A stretch of 15,236 nt of DNA from Clostridiales bacterium. Its GTDB lineage: Bacteria > Bacillota > Clostridia > Peptostreptococcales > Anaerovoracaceae. Location: the NCBI GenBank assembly GCA_009778415.1, contig WRJV01000315.1, positions 1-15,236 on the forward strand. Reading direction: 5' to 3'. The position numbers were made by a program, and so were the translations under genes. The notes under the pieces are model-generated. The model was not told where the DNA came from and did not search any database. It was given only the letters and a program-made list of their open reading frames with translations. Positions 1 to 7,437 of the stretch are shown one piece after another. Every line of letters starts with the position of its first letter. Positions within the stretch are counted from its first letter, which is position 1.

Positions 1-56
1 GAGTTGGTAGTTGGTAGCTGGGAGTTGGGGGATAGTTGGATTGAGTTGGTAGTTGG
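1..56. repeat. Degenerate TAGTTGG heptamer array (right end)
   Basis: The first ~56 bases are imperfect copies of the heptamer TAGTTGG, with variants TAGCTGG and GAGTTGG and a few insertions. The left end lies outside the window. It is the same heptamer family as the array at 12184-12302, in the same + strand orientation, but more decayed. It runs directly into the ribosome binding site of the helicase gene. Its function is unknown. Confidence 0.8.
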
Positions 57-58
57 AT

Positions 59-73
59 GGAGGTGTTAGCGTG
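59..73 (+). promoter_or_regulatory. Ribosome binding site deciding the helD start
   Basis: GGAGG at 59-63 is followed by GTG at 71-73, which is good spacing. The alternative in-frame TTG at 53 lies upstream of this site and inside the heptamer repeat, so it is unlikely to be used. Confidence 0.7.
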
Positions 74-2239
74 GACGACAAGTCAATTGATATAGAATTT
101 GAACGCCAGCGGCTGAGGCAGACGGTTTCCCTAGCTAGGCGCCAGCTTGAGCAAGCCAAGCTCGATGGAGAGCGCAGCAGCAATGAGATCGCTGCTTTGC
201 AGGAGGAAATGCGCGACAACGCTTCACATTCGGTTTCAAACCTCTGGGACAGCCAGAATTTCGAAGACCTAGTGGCGCTGAGCCAGTACACCTTTCAAAT
301 AGAGCAAAAAGCCTCGGCTTGCGAGTCGGTGGAGAGAAGGGCTGCGATGCTGGAAAGGCTTATCGACTCGCCCTACTTTGCCCGAATCGACTTCAGGTTT
401 GACGGCGAAGAATTGCACGAAAAAATATACGTAGGTCGGTCTTCCCTGTGGGATGACGAACTGGACGAAATATTCGTGTACGACTGGAGAGCTCCGGTCG
501 CAAGCATGTTTTACCGCTTCGGGGCAGGGCCGGCTTTTTACGACGCGCCTTCTGGCAGAGTGACGGGGGAAATCAGCCTGAAAAGGCAGTACGAAATAAA
601 AAACAGCAAGCTCGAGTATTTTTTTGACGCGGACATCCAGATCATCGACGAATTCCTGAGAAAACTGCTGTCCCAAAACACTTCCCCGAAGATGAAAACA
701 ATAGTAGAAACGATACAAAAGGAGCAGGACATCGTCATCAGGGACATGGAAAACGAGCTAATGATGGTGCAGGGGGTTGCCGGGAGCGGAAAATCCTCTA
801 TTGCCCTGCACAGAGCGGCGTACCTGATGTACCAAGGGCTTGCAAATAGCTTGGTGCCGGGCAACATTATAATCATATCGCCAAATACCCTGTTTGCGCA
901 GTACATATCCGGCGTACTGCCCGAGCTCGGCGAGGAAAACGTCGTTTCAAAGGTGTTTGAGGAAATTCTCGCCGACATTCTGCAAAACAAGCGTATCCAG
1001 ACAAGAAACCAGTTTCTTGAAATAATGTGTACGAACCGCAGGTACAAAGACATCATGAAGCGCAGCATCGAGTTCAAGGCTTCGACGCAGTTTATGGAAA
1101 TACTCGACCGTTTCGTTGAAGACTTGCCCAGAAAGTGGATCGATTTTGACGACGTCTACTATGGCAGCCAGCTTGTCTTTGGCAAAGAGCACCTGAAAGA
1201 CAAAATCCTGACCGGGAGGAAAAGCACACCGCTTGGGCTCAAGCTTAACATGCTCGAAGATTACGTACTTGAGTCAGCAAAGGAATTTCACAAGCATCAT
1301 GCAGACAAGCAGGAGTATTCGCGTATAAAGGGGGATGTCAAGAAATTTACGGAACTCGATGCGTTCTCCCTTTACAAAAAGCTGTTTGACGACGAAGATT
1401 ATTTCCAAAGTTTGACTTACGGCTTTGCCCTTCCAGACTGCACCAGTGAGATTTTGCAATTTACCCGAGAGAACCTAGCTACCGGCGCCATCTATTACGA
1501 CGACGCTGCCGCCCTGGCTTTTTTGAGGCTGCGGCTGGGGGCTGACGAAGAATACAAAAACATCAAGCAGGTCGTCATCGACGAGGCTCAGGACTACTAC
1601 CCCCTCCACTATGAAATATTCCGCAAGCTGTTCCCGGGTGCCAAATACACGGTTTTGGGGGATGTCAGCCAGACTTTGGAAAAGTCGGCAGACTTGTCGC
1701 TGTACGGGCAGATAGGCGAGATTTTGAACAAAAAGAAGAAAACCCTTGTCACAATGAGCAAAAGCTACCGCTGCACCAACGAAATCCTGGATTTCAGCTC
1801 AAAGTTCATCCCTGCGGGGATAGAAATTGAGAGCTTCAGCCGAAAAGGACCAGAACCGGAAATTCACGTTGCAGAGGACCAGCAAGGCCTCTGCGAAATG
1901 ATCGCCCAAGAAGCAGCGTTATGCCTGAAACAAGGCTACCAATCAATAGGGCTCGTCTGCAAGACTGAAAAAAACGCGCTTGCCCTGTTCAGGCTCCTTA
2001 AGGGCCATGTCAGCGTCCAGCTGGTAAAAAACGGGGGCCATACAAATCTGCTGGGCATTTTCGTTATTCCAGTGTATTTGTCAAAGGGCCTTGAATTCGA
2101 CGCTGTGCTGATATGCGACGCAGACAGCAAAAATTACAGCAACGAAGACGACAAAAAATTCCTGTACGTCGCTTGCACGAGGGCGCTTCACAGGCTCAAC
2201 CTGTACTGCGTCGGGCAAGCCAGCCCTCTGATCAAATAG
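71..2239 (+). CDS. helD: HelD-like RNA polymerase-associated DNA helicase (UvrD/Rep superfamily 1)
   Basis: A 722-aa cytoplasmic ATPase of the HelD type, a family known to bind stalled RNA polymerase and release it from DNA and RNA using ATP. Seen (residues from the GTG start): a Glu/Arg-rich probable coiled coil at ~1-95, as in HelD; Walker A GVAGSGKSS at ~235; Walker B VVIDEAQD at ~501; the SF1 motif SYRCTNEI at ~565; LSKGLEFDAV at ~670; and LYVACTRAL at ~698. The size is typical. The frame is open from a TTG at 53, but GGAGG at 59-63 lies 7 nt before the GTG at 71, so GTG is preferred. Upstream is the heptamer array; downstream it converges with minus-strand remnants and no terminator hairpin is visible. 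HelD itself is favoured over UvrD, PcrA or Rep because of the N-terminal coiled coil and the DWRAP segment (~138-142). Confidence 0.9.
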   Translation: MDDKSIDIEFERQRLRQTVSLARRQLEQAKLDGERSSNEIAALQEEMRDNASHSVSNLWDSQNFEDLVALSQYTFQIEQKASACESVERRAAMLERLIDSPYFARIDFRFDGEELHEKIYVGRSSLWDDELDEIFVYDWRAPVASMFYRFGAGPAFYDAPSGRVTGEISLKRQYEIKNSKLEYFFDADIQIIDEFLRKLLSQNTSPKMKTIVETIQKEQDIVIRDMENELMMVQGVAGSGKSSIALHRAAYLMYQGLANSLVPGNIIIISPNTLFAQYISGVLPELGEENVVSKVFEEILADILQNKRIQTRNQFLEIMCTNRRYKDIMKRSIEFKASTQFMEILDRFVEDLPRKWIDFDDVYYGSQLVFGKEHLKDKILTGRKSTPLGLKLNMLEDYVLESAKEFHKHHADKQEYSRIKGDVKKFTELDAFSLYKKLFDDEDYFQSLTYGFALPDCTSEILQFTRENLATGAIYYDDAAALAFLRLRLGADEEYKNIKQVVIDEAQDYYPLHYEIFRKLFPGAKYTVLGDVSQTLEKSADLSLYGQIGEILNKKKKTLVTMSKSYRCTNEILDFSSKFIPAGIEIESFSRKGPEPEIHVAEDQQGLCEMIAQEAALCLKQGYQSIGLVCKTEKNALALFRLLKGHVSVQLVKNGGHTNLLGIFVIPVYLSKGLEFDAVLICDADSKNYSNEDDKKFLYVACTRALHRLNLYCVGQASPLIK

Positions 2240-2243
2240 TTAC

Positions 2244-2525
2244 TTACGGACTAAAATCGCAAACAACAAATGTTTTCAAAAGCACGTACTGTTCATCAAT
2301 ATCAAGATTCCCTAACATAGCATGGAGTGCGCTGACAATATCCGCATTGCAACCAATCTATGAATTATCAATTTCTTTTCCCAAAATGCCATAGCAAGCC
2401 TCATATAAGTTTTCATAATACGCCCAAGCCTCCGGTGATGAATCCAGGTCGTAATTTACTCCATCTTATTCTACGTTTATTGGCCTTGTGAAGGGGTCTT
2501 TATAATTTTTATTGCCGCTCTTTCA
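2244..2525 (-). pseudogene. Decayed ORF remnant, unknown protein
   Basis: One minus-strand frame reads as protein-like sequence broken by two in-frame stops. Pieces, in order, include KNYKDPFTRPINVE, stop, DGVNYDLDSSPEAWAYYENL, ACYGILGKEIDNS, stop, then ADIVSALHAMLGNLDIDEQY, ending at TAA 2244-2246. The composition (many Asp, Glu, Tyr and Trp; helical look) is unlike random shadow translation. The frame closes upstream at a TGA inside the 3' end of the neighbouring 300-aa gene, so the remnant overlaps that gene's last codons. I do not recognise the family. It may be the C-terminal part of a formerly separate downstream gene, or the lost tail of the neighbour. Confidence 0.45.
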
Positions 2526-3411
2526 ATTTTTTTAATTCATTCACCATTCTTGTGCCACGGGCCTTAATCATATCGTTGACATTTTCCAAAAAGCATTTTA
2601 GGCTTTCTTGGTTGTTCGGTAACTGACTTTTTTCGAGCGGTATTATATTACTACCGCTTTGTTTGGACAAGTCTATTATCCTGTTATCAGCTCCGACATA
2701 ATCAATAAGATCAAAGTCTCTAATATAATTGTGAAAACAAATCCTGCCAAACTCATCTCTCAGATACTCAAGTGAATAATCCCAACGATCATTCAGACGC
2801 CTTCCTCTAAAGCCATTAAATCCGGTTGGGACAAGCACAAAATTGCCAATTGTATGGGTAAGAGTTGCAAATTCCTTTAGTAATGCGTAAATGGCCTTTA
2901 GCTCATTATCATTAGTATTCGCAATGTCAATAGCTTCAATGAATGCTTTATAGTTCTTATCGTTTCCAATATTATCCACATTAAAAAATCTTTTTGCGTC
3001 CAGCCACTGTGATCTCTCACGCTTATATTCTCCATATAAGGTTGGATAGCATTTCTCTATAACCTTGCTAAGTATCATCCAGAATGAATTCATCGTATCA
3101 CCGCCAAATCCAGTAAACCGATCTTCACTCCAACCCCAAAGTGTGCGATAAATTTCATTTGTCAGACTACAGCTTCCATTCGAACTGTCGCAGTCAAATT
3201 TGATATCATCAAACAGCCTATAAAGAATAAACCTACTTATGGAATCTTCCTTTTGGTTGAATATTTGCTCGACATGGGAGCGAATTGATTTTCTTTTTTC
3301 TTCCTTAACCCGTTTATTCTCTTTAATATTCTCATCATACCATGCCATGACTTCAAATTTGAAATCATATTTCTCTGGGGTTTCCAACCCTAAAAACTTT
3401 TCCGAATTCAT
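2509..3411 (-). CDS. Hypothetical protein, 300 aa, unrecognised
   Basis: A soluble, charged protein with no signal peptide or membrane segment. The start is the ATG at 3411, because AAAGGAG lies 7 nt before it; an upstream in-frame TTG at 3435 precedes that site and is discarded. Seen: a charged N-terminus, an aromatic middle (LWGWSEDRFTGFGGDTMNSF), then LTHTIGNFVLVPTGFNGFRG and DRWDYSLEYLRDEFGR in the C-terminal half. The IGNF-x-LVP-x(2)-FN pattern faintly recalls the segment after the HNH motif in DUF1524/GmrSD-type nucleases, but no convincing HxxP catalytic motif is present, so no function is assigned. The gene is visibly more AT-rich than helD, lysS or the ligases, which suggests acquisition by transfer. 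A decayed frame follows it and overlaps its 3' end. Confidence 0.7.
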   Translation of the reverse strand: MNSEKFLGLETPEKYDFKFEVMAWYDENIKENKRVKEEKRKSIRSHVEQIFNQKEDSISRFILYRLFDDIKFDCDSSNGSCSLTNEIYRTLWGWSEDRFTGFGGDTMNSFWMILSKVIEKCYPTLYGEYKRERSQWLDAKRFFNVDNIGNDKNYKAFIEAIDIANTNDNELKAIYALLKEFATLTHTIGNFVLVPTGFNGFRGRRLNDRWDYSLEYLRDEFGRICFHNYIRDFDLIDYVGADNRIIDLSKQSGSNIIPLEKSQLPNNQESLKCFLENVNDMIKARGTRMVNELKKLKERQ

Positions 3412-3435
3412 AATCTCTCCTTTCTGGGCTATCAA

Positions 3436-3560
3436 CCCCGCCTAACTTGTCCACGCTTTAGGCACCGCTTTCTTTGTAAGTTTCAATGCTCTCAGGCGAT
3501 CAAAATTACTGTGTGTCGCCAGTCATAAATATCAGATATCATCACCTCCTGCAACCTCAC
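3436..3560 (-). other. Gap with orphan Shine-Dalgarno and gene fragments
   Basis: On the minus strand, 11 nt after the phosphatase stop, there is a perfect AGGAGGTGAT (AGGAGG at 3545-3550) but no intact gene after it. The nearest ATG (3542) is only 2 nt away and opens a 16-codon frame that stops at 3492. Another frame, ending at TAG 3442-3444, reads FDRLRALKLTKKAVPKAWTS. This looks like the 5' end of a gene that once followed the phosphatase and has been eroded. No terminator hairpin is visible. Confidence 0.35.
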
Positions 3561-4271
3561 TCATACATAAAACTCCTCGTCCGTATCAAGGCAGATACAG
3601 CTTAACGCCCCGCCCGCCTTGATGAACGGCGCTCCCGTATCTATCGCTATATGGTTGTTTTTGCGGTATATACGACCGCGGCATGTTTCGTCTATCCTAA
3701 AAGTCGGTATATGCCCCGTCACTGTAAACGCATCTTTGAAATATACCTTGTCATAATCCGTTTTGGATGTGGCAAAATCAAACGCATCGAGCCGGTCAAT
3801 GTTTTCAGTCATCCTCGGCGGACCTGAGTGCGTCAATATAAAGTTCTTGCCGTTTACCTCCACTATTTCATATAGCGAGAACTCAGACAAGTAGTCCACG
3901 ACGGCTTCCCTGTCGTCCTGCGGCAATTTGCCAAACCCCTCCAAAGTAGATTTGCCTCCGATTTTTACCCAAGCCCCGATTTTTTGGTAAAAATCCGCAA
4001 TGCCGCCGACAAAATGTTGTACGAGGTTTTTGTCGGTAAATTCAAGCAAAAGCTGTTTCAGTATGAAATATGCTATGTATTCGTGATTACCCATGATAGG
4101 GATGACGTTGGCCCTCACGCTCATGTCCATAAGCACTTCTATAGGCTCTGGGCCGCGATCTACAACGTCGCCGAGAACGTACAGCTTGTCATCGTCGGCA
4201 AATCCGATTTTCCCCAGCATTTTCATGTATTGCCTGTAACAGCCGTGTATATCGGAAATTACATAGTTCAT
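3561..4271 (-). CDS. PPP-family metallophosphoesterase (Ser/Thr protein phosphatase / ApaH-like)
   Basis: A 236-aa cytoplasmic calcineurin-like phosphoesterase of the PPP branch. All metal-binding and catalytic signatures are seen: D-x-H in SDIHG (residues 6-10), GDVVDRG (34-40), GNHE (61-64), THSG (147-150) and GHIPT (186-190). The length is typical of small bacterial PPP enzymes, which dephosphorylate Ser/Thr/Tyr residues or cleave diadenosine polyphosphates; the sequence alone does not separate these. The start ATG at 4269-4271 has GGAG about 9 nt upstream. Its ATG overlaps the TGA of the broken WYL regulator frame (ATGA), the classic arrangement for translational coupling, so the two were co-transcribed from the promoter at ~5122. 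With the regulator frameshifted, ribosomes now leave ~155 nt before this start. Confidence 0.85.
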   Translation of the reverse strand: MNYVISDIHGCYRQYMKMLGKIGFADDDKLYVLGDVVDRGPEPIEVLMDMSVRANVIPIMGNHEYIAYFILKQLLLEFTDKNLVQHFVGGIADFYQKIGAWVKIGGKSTLEGFGKLPQDDREAVVDYLSEFSLYEIVEVNGKNFILTHSGPPRMTENIDRLDAFDFATSKTDYDKVYFKDAFTVTGHIPTFRIDETCRGRIYRKNNHIAIDTGAPFIKAGGALSCICLDTDEEFYV

Positions 4272-5057
4272 TTATATTTCTCCCACATCGACGCCACAGC
4301 ATCACGTATTTCTTCCCGTAAGCTTTTCGGTTCAAGAATCTCCACTGACTGGCCGTATTGCAGAGCCCAGAAGAGCATCGCCTGTTTGCTGACCTTTACG
4401 GTCACCAAGACCGAACCTCCGTCGTCATCTTTCAACATGACTTCTTTTCCGAACCAGTCGATGATCCGGCAGCGTACTAATTAGCCGTCGCCGCTGGCCC
4501 TTTAAAATCTCGATGTCACTTATGTAGTCAAGACGGTAGTGGAACACCACCCATTCATCTTTATCTATGGCCTCTACTAATTCTTCGATTGTCAACAGGA
4601 GCTGCTTGTTCTCAGGATGGTTCTCAGGCAAATTGTTCTTGTAAAGAAAATTTTTGCTTGACAATGTTACCAGCTTCTCAATGAGCATTTTGCACTGGCT
4701 ATACGGCAAATATTTTGAGAACCGCAGAACGTTGATCAGAAGATGCAGCTCCGCGTCGGTGAATTCGTGCTCCACATACCAGTCGTAGTAAATGGTTTCT
4801 TTTTTACCATTTTTTTGTATGCGCGTTTTTTCCTTGTATCCGACGCCGCAGTCAAAATCAATTAAGTGAAGCAGGTTGTCTTTGATCGTATGGCGGTCAA
4901 TACTGACTGAATATTCCTGCTCTATGAGCTCCGCTATTTCCAACTGAGTGAGCTTGTGGCTTTCGTCCGAGTGTTTTTTCAGGATTTCAAGGATCATTAG
5001 AATTGTTAATTTTTTTGATTGGTTGGGAGGATGTGTACTCTTTTTTTCTTTTTCCAT
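4268..5057 (-). pseudogene. WYL-domain transcriptional regulator, frameshifted with apparent internal deletion(s)
   Basis: The N-terminal part is a winged-helix regulator: a DNA-binding region at about residues 15-75 (LTQLEIAELIEQEYSVSIDR), then YDWYVEHEFTDAELHLLINV, and a helical linker ending DEWVVFHYRLDYISDIEI. In intact relatives VFHY begins the WYL fold and YRLDYISDIEIL lies near its end; here they are fused at ~4533-4541, so the WYL core is missing. After ILKGQRR the frame runs through junk and stops at 4425. The genuine C-terminal (WCX-like) domain continues in another frame: RIIDWFGKEVMLKDDDGGS, VKVSKQAMLFWALQYGQ, then EPKSLREEIRDAV, ending at TGA 4268-4270. The whole remnant encodes ~260 aa against ~320 for intact WYL regulators. 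The start ATG at 5057 has GAGGCGG upstream. The N-terminal protein (to 4425) may still be made and bind DNA, without the ligand-sensing WYL core. Confidence 0.8.
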
Positions 5058-5121
5058 GTCGCCGCCTCTTTTTTTCTTTTTTACAGCCTTGTTCTCTGTG
5101 TTTGTTGTTTTATCGCTATAT

Positions 5122-5130
5122 ATTATAGCA
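5122..5130 (-). promoter_or_regulatory. Extended -10 promoter for the WYL-phosphatase pair
   Basis: The minus strand reads TGCTATAAT, a perfect -10 with the extended TGn element (TATAAT at 5122-5127). No good -35 is present at 16-18 nt, which fits an extended -10 promoter. Transcription would start near 5115, about 58 nt before the regulator ATG. Confidence 0.6.
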
Positions 5131-5230
5131 TGTTGGTATGTCATTCATTTCATATTTCAGTCTGGCCACCGATGCCCAAAATATGTTCCATCGTGTAAAG
5201 CGTTTCTACTATATTTATACCACAGGCGGC

Positions 5231-5261
5231 AATAAAAGCGTGGCAGGATTTTCTGCCACGC
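5231..5261 (-). terminator. Intrinsic terminator after lysS
   Basis: The minus strand reads GCGTGGCAG, a 6-nt loop, CTGCCACGC (stem arms at 5238-5246 and 5253-5261), followed by TTTTATT. A perfect 9-bp GC-rich stem with a U tract, ~90 nt past the lysS stop. It ends the greA-lysS transcript before the WYL promoter. Confidence 0.9.
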
Positions 5262-5350
5262 CAGCGATTAAAGTTGTTTTTATGATTTGGATGTTAAAAG
5301 CGTACTAAAAAGCACCTCTAAAATAAAACGCAAATGTACAAGTGCCCTTA

Positions 5351-6880
5351 CTATAGCGGCTTCATGGTCGGGAACAGTATTATGTCCCTTATCGAAGCGG
5401 CATTTGTTATCAGCATGATGACCCTGTCGATACCGATCCCCAGGCCGCCTGTGGGGGGCAACCCGACTTCAAGGGCGTTGACGTAGTCCTCGTCCATGGG
5501 GTGCGCCTCGTCATCGCCCGCCTCAAGCTGAGCCTGCTGTTCCTTGAACCTCTGGTACTGGTCAATCGGGTCGTTCAGCTCGGAAAAGGCGTTTGCTACT
5601 TCCCAGCGGTTGATGTACGCTTCAAACCTTCTCGTGATCCTCGGGTCTACCGGGTCCCTCTTGGCAAGCGGCGACACTTCCACCGGGTGGCCTATTATGA
5701 ATATCGGGCCGTCCAGGTGGTCCTCGCAATGCGCCTCGAACAGCTCAGCGATAATGTGGCCGCGGGTCATTTTCTTCGCTTCGCTCCTTGGGATGCCACA
5801 CTTGATGGCAGCCCTGCGCGCTTCCTCGTCTGTCTGTATTTCGTCAAAATCAACGCCTGCCCATTTTTTCACCGCGTCCTGCATCGTCATCTTTTCCCAA
5901 GGGGGCGTCAAGTCAAAGGTCTTCCCCTGGTACTCGATCACCATGCTGCCTGTAGCTGCAAGGGCGGCCTTGGACACTACGTTTTCCGTGATGTCGATCA
6001 TGTCTTCCATGTTGCCGTAGGCTTGGTACACTTCCATGGACGTGAACTCGGGGTTGTGGTTCCTGTCCATCCCCTCGTTCCTGAACATCTTGCCCATTTC
6101 GTACACCCTGTCCAGCCCTCCGACTATCAGGCGCTTGAGGTAGAGCTCGTTTGATATGCGGAGCTTCATTTCGATGTTAAGGGTGTTGTGGTGGGTTGAA
6201 AAAGGCCTCGCGTTGGCACCGCCTGCTATCGTCGTAAGCACAGGCGTGTCGACCTCGAGAAAGCCCCGGTCCTCTTCGAGGAACCGCTTGATTTCCTTGA
6301 TTATTTTGGCTCGCATGATAAAAGTGTCTTTTACCTCGGGGTTCATGACAAGGTCTATGTACCTCTGCCTGTACCTGATGTCCATGTCCTTGAGCCCTTG
6401 GAATTTGTTGGGAAGCACCCAGAGGGATTTGGAAAGCAGCTTCAGTTCGTGCGCTTTGATTGATATCTCGCCGTGCTTCGTCTTGAACACTTCGCCAACG
6501 ACGCCTACTATGTCGCCGATGTCGTACGTAACGAACACTGCGTATTCCTCCGGCGTTATCGCGTCCTGCCTGACATAGCACTGTATCCTTCCCTGTTTGT
6601 CCTGAATGTCGATGAAGGACGCCTTGCCCATGTGCCGGTTCGCCATTATCCTTCCTGCGCAGGATACGGTTTTGCCTTCCATTTCTTCGAAATTGCCCTT
6701 AATGTCCATGCTGTGCGCAGTTACGTCCCATGTCTCCACAAGGAACGGGTTGCGCCCGGCTTCCTGAAGCGCTTTGAGTTTGTCCCTCCTGATCTGCCGC
6801 TGTTCGTTTATCTTTTCTTCAGATAGTTCCTCGAATGGTTCGGTCTGGGGATTGACATCCTTCTTTTCTTCAGTGTTCAT
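5351..6880 (-). CDS. lysS: Lysyl-tRNA synthetase, class II
   Basis: A 509-aa cytoplasmic enzyme that charges tRNA-Lys with lysine using ATP. Seen: N-terminal charged helix (1-45); OB-fold anticodon-binding domain (~70-150, GRIMANRHMGKASFIDIQD); class II motif 1 region (~204-216, DRGFLEVDTPVLT); motif 2 FRNEGMDRNHNPEFTSME (266-283); motif 3 GLGIGIDRVIML (479-490); and a typical C-terminus ILFPTMKP. It is full length. The start ATG at 6880 has AAGGAG 5 nt upstream, and that site overlaps the greA stop TAA, so the two genes are tightly coupled. It is transcribed from the promoter in front of greA. No T-box leader is visible. Confidence 0.97.
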   Translation of the reverse strand: MNTEEKKDVNPQTEPFEELSEEKINEQRQIRRDKLKALQEAGRNPFLVETWDVTAHSMDIKGNFEEMEGKTVSCAGRIMANRHMGKASFIDIQDKQGRIQCYVRQDAITPEEYAVFVTYDIGDIVGVVGEVFKTKHGEISIKAHELKLLSKSLWVLPNKFQGLKDMDIRYRQRYIDLVMNPEVKDTFIMRAKIIKEIKRFLEEDRGFLEVDTPVLTTIAGGANARPFSTHHNTLNIEMKLRISNELYLKRLIVGGLDRVYEMGKMFRNEGMDRNHNPEFTSMEVYQAYGNMEDMIDITENVVSKAALAATGSMVIEYQGKTFDLTPPWEKMTMQDAVKKWAGVDFDEIQTDEEARRAAIKCGIPRSEAKKMTRGHIIAELFEAHCEDHLDGPIFIIGHPVEVSPLAKRDPVDPRITRRFEAYINRWEVANAFSELNDPIDQYQRFKEQQAQLEAGDDEAHPMDEDYVNALEVGLPPTGGLGIGIDRVIMLITNAASIRDIILFPTMKPL

Positions 6881-6889
6881 CGTTTCTCC

Positions 6890-7363
6890 TTACTTGTAGA
6901 TATCTACAATAACATATTTGAACATTCCATCAGGTACCTGAATTTCGATCTGGTCGTTCTTTTTCTTGCCGAGAAGCGCTGCGCCCAAAGATGACTCGTT
7001 GGATATTTTGCCTTCAAACGGGTCTGCTTCAGTCGAACCCACGATGATGTATTCCACCTCCTCACCGCTGGTTTCATCCCTCACCAAGACCTTAAGCCCA
7101 ACGCTGACGCGGTCGTTGGATATTTCGCTTTCATTGATTATTTTGGCTTTGCGCAGCATGTTTTCGAGCCTGTTGATGCGGTCTTCCAGTTCCGCCTGCT
7201 CGTTCTTCGCCGAATCGTATTCGGAATTTTCGGAAATGTCGCCGTATGAAATCGCTTCCTTAATTCTTTCGGCAACTTCCTTCCTCCTAACCGTAACAAG
7301 GTTTTCGAGTTCTGCAACGACTCTGTCGTACCCCACTTTGGTTAACAGTATTTCGTCTGACAT
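6890..7363 (-). CDS. greA: Transcription elongation factor GreA
   Basis: A 157-aa protein of standard GreA length. GreA enters the secondary channel of RNA polymerase and stimulates cleavage of backtracked RNA. Seen: N-terminal coiled-coil hairpin (residues 10-75) with the acidic tip ISYGDISENSEYDSAKNEQ carrying D42 and E45, which are needed for cleavage in this family; and a C-terminal FKBP-like domain with STEADPFEGKISNESSLGAA. AAAGGAG lies ~12 nt before the ATG, a slightly long spacing. It is first in a two-gene unit with lysS, which starts 9 nt after its end. Confidence 0.97.
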   Translation of the reverse strand: MSDEILLTKVGYDRVVAELENLVTVRRKEVAERIKEAISYGDISENSEYDSAKNEQAELEDRINRLENMLRKAKIINESEISNDRVSVGLKVLVRDETSGEEVEYIIVGSTEADPFEGKISNESSLGAALLGKKKNDQIEIQVPDGMFKYVIVDIYK

Positions 7364-7408
7364 TGTTGGTTTTTTCTCCTTTGCTGTGACATATAGTAAT
7401 ATCGTAAT

Positions 7409-7437
7409 ATTATAAAGCTATCTGCCATTTTTGTCAA
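7409..7437 (-). promoter_or_regulatory. Consensus sigma-A promoter for greA-lysS
   Basis: The minus strand reads TTGACA (7432-7437), a 17-nt spacer, then TATAAT (7409-7414): both hexamers are perfect consensus with optimal spacing. The -35 hexamer contains the TGA stop codon of the upstream racemase gene (7434-7436). The start site would be ~7402, giving a ~40-nt leader before greA. Confidence 0.9.

Noticed and set aside
3984..4484. 166-codon + strand frame opposite the phosphatase and WYL remnant
   Set aside because: It has no SD and no domain, and it is antisense to metallophosphoesterase motifs and the WYL C-terminal domain.
5501..6154. 217-codon + strand frame opposite lysS
   Set aside because: It is a shadow of lysS, whose class II motifs are unmistakable on the minus strand.
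6881..7433. T-box or riboswitch upstream of greA-lysS
   Set aside because: Only ~40 nt separate the predicted start site and greA, and 9 nt separate greA from lysS. There is no room for a T-box.
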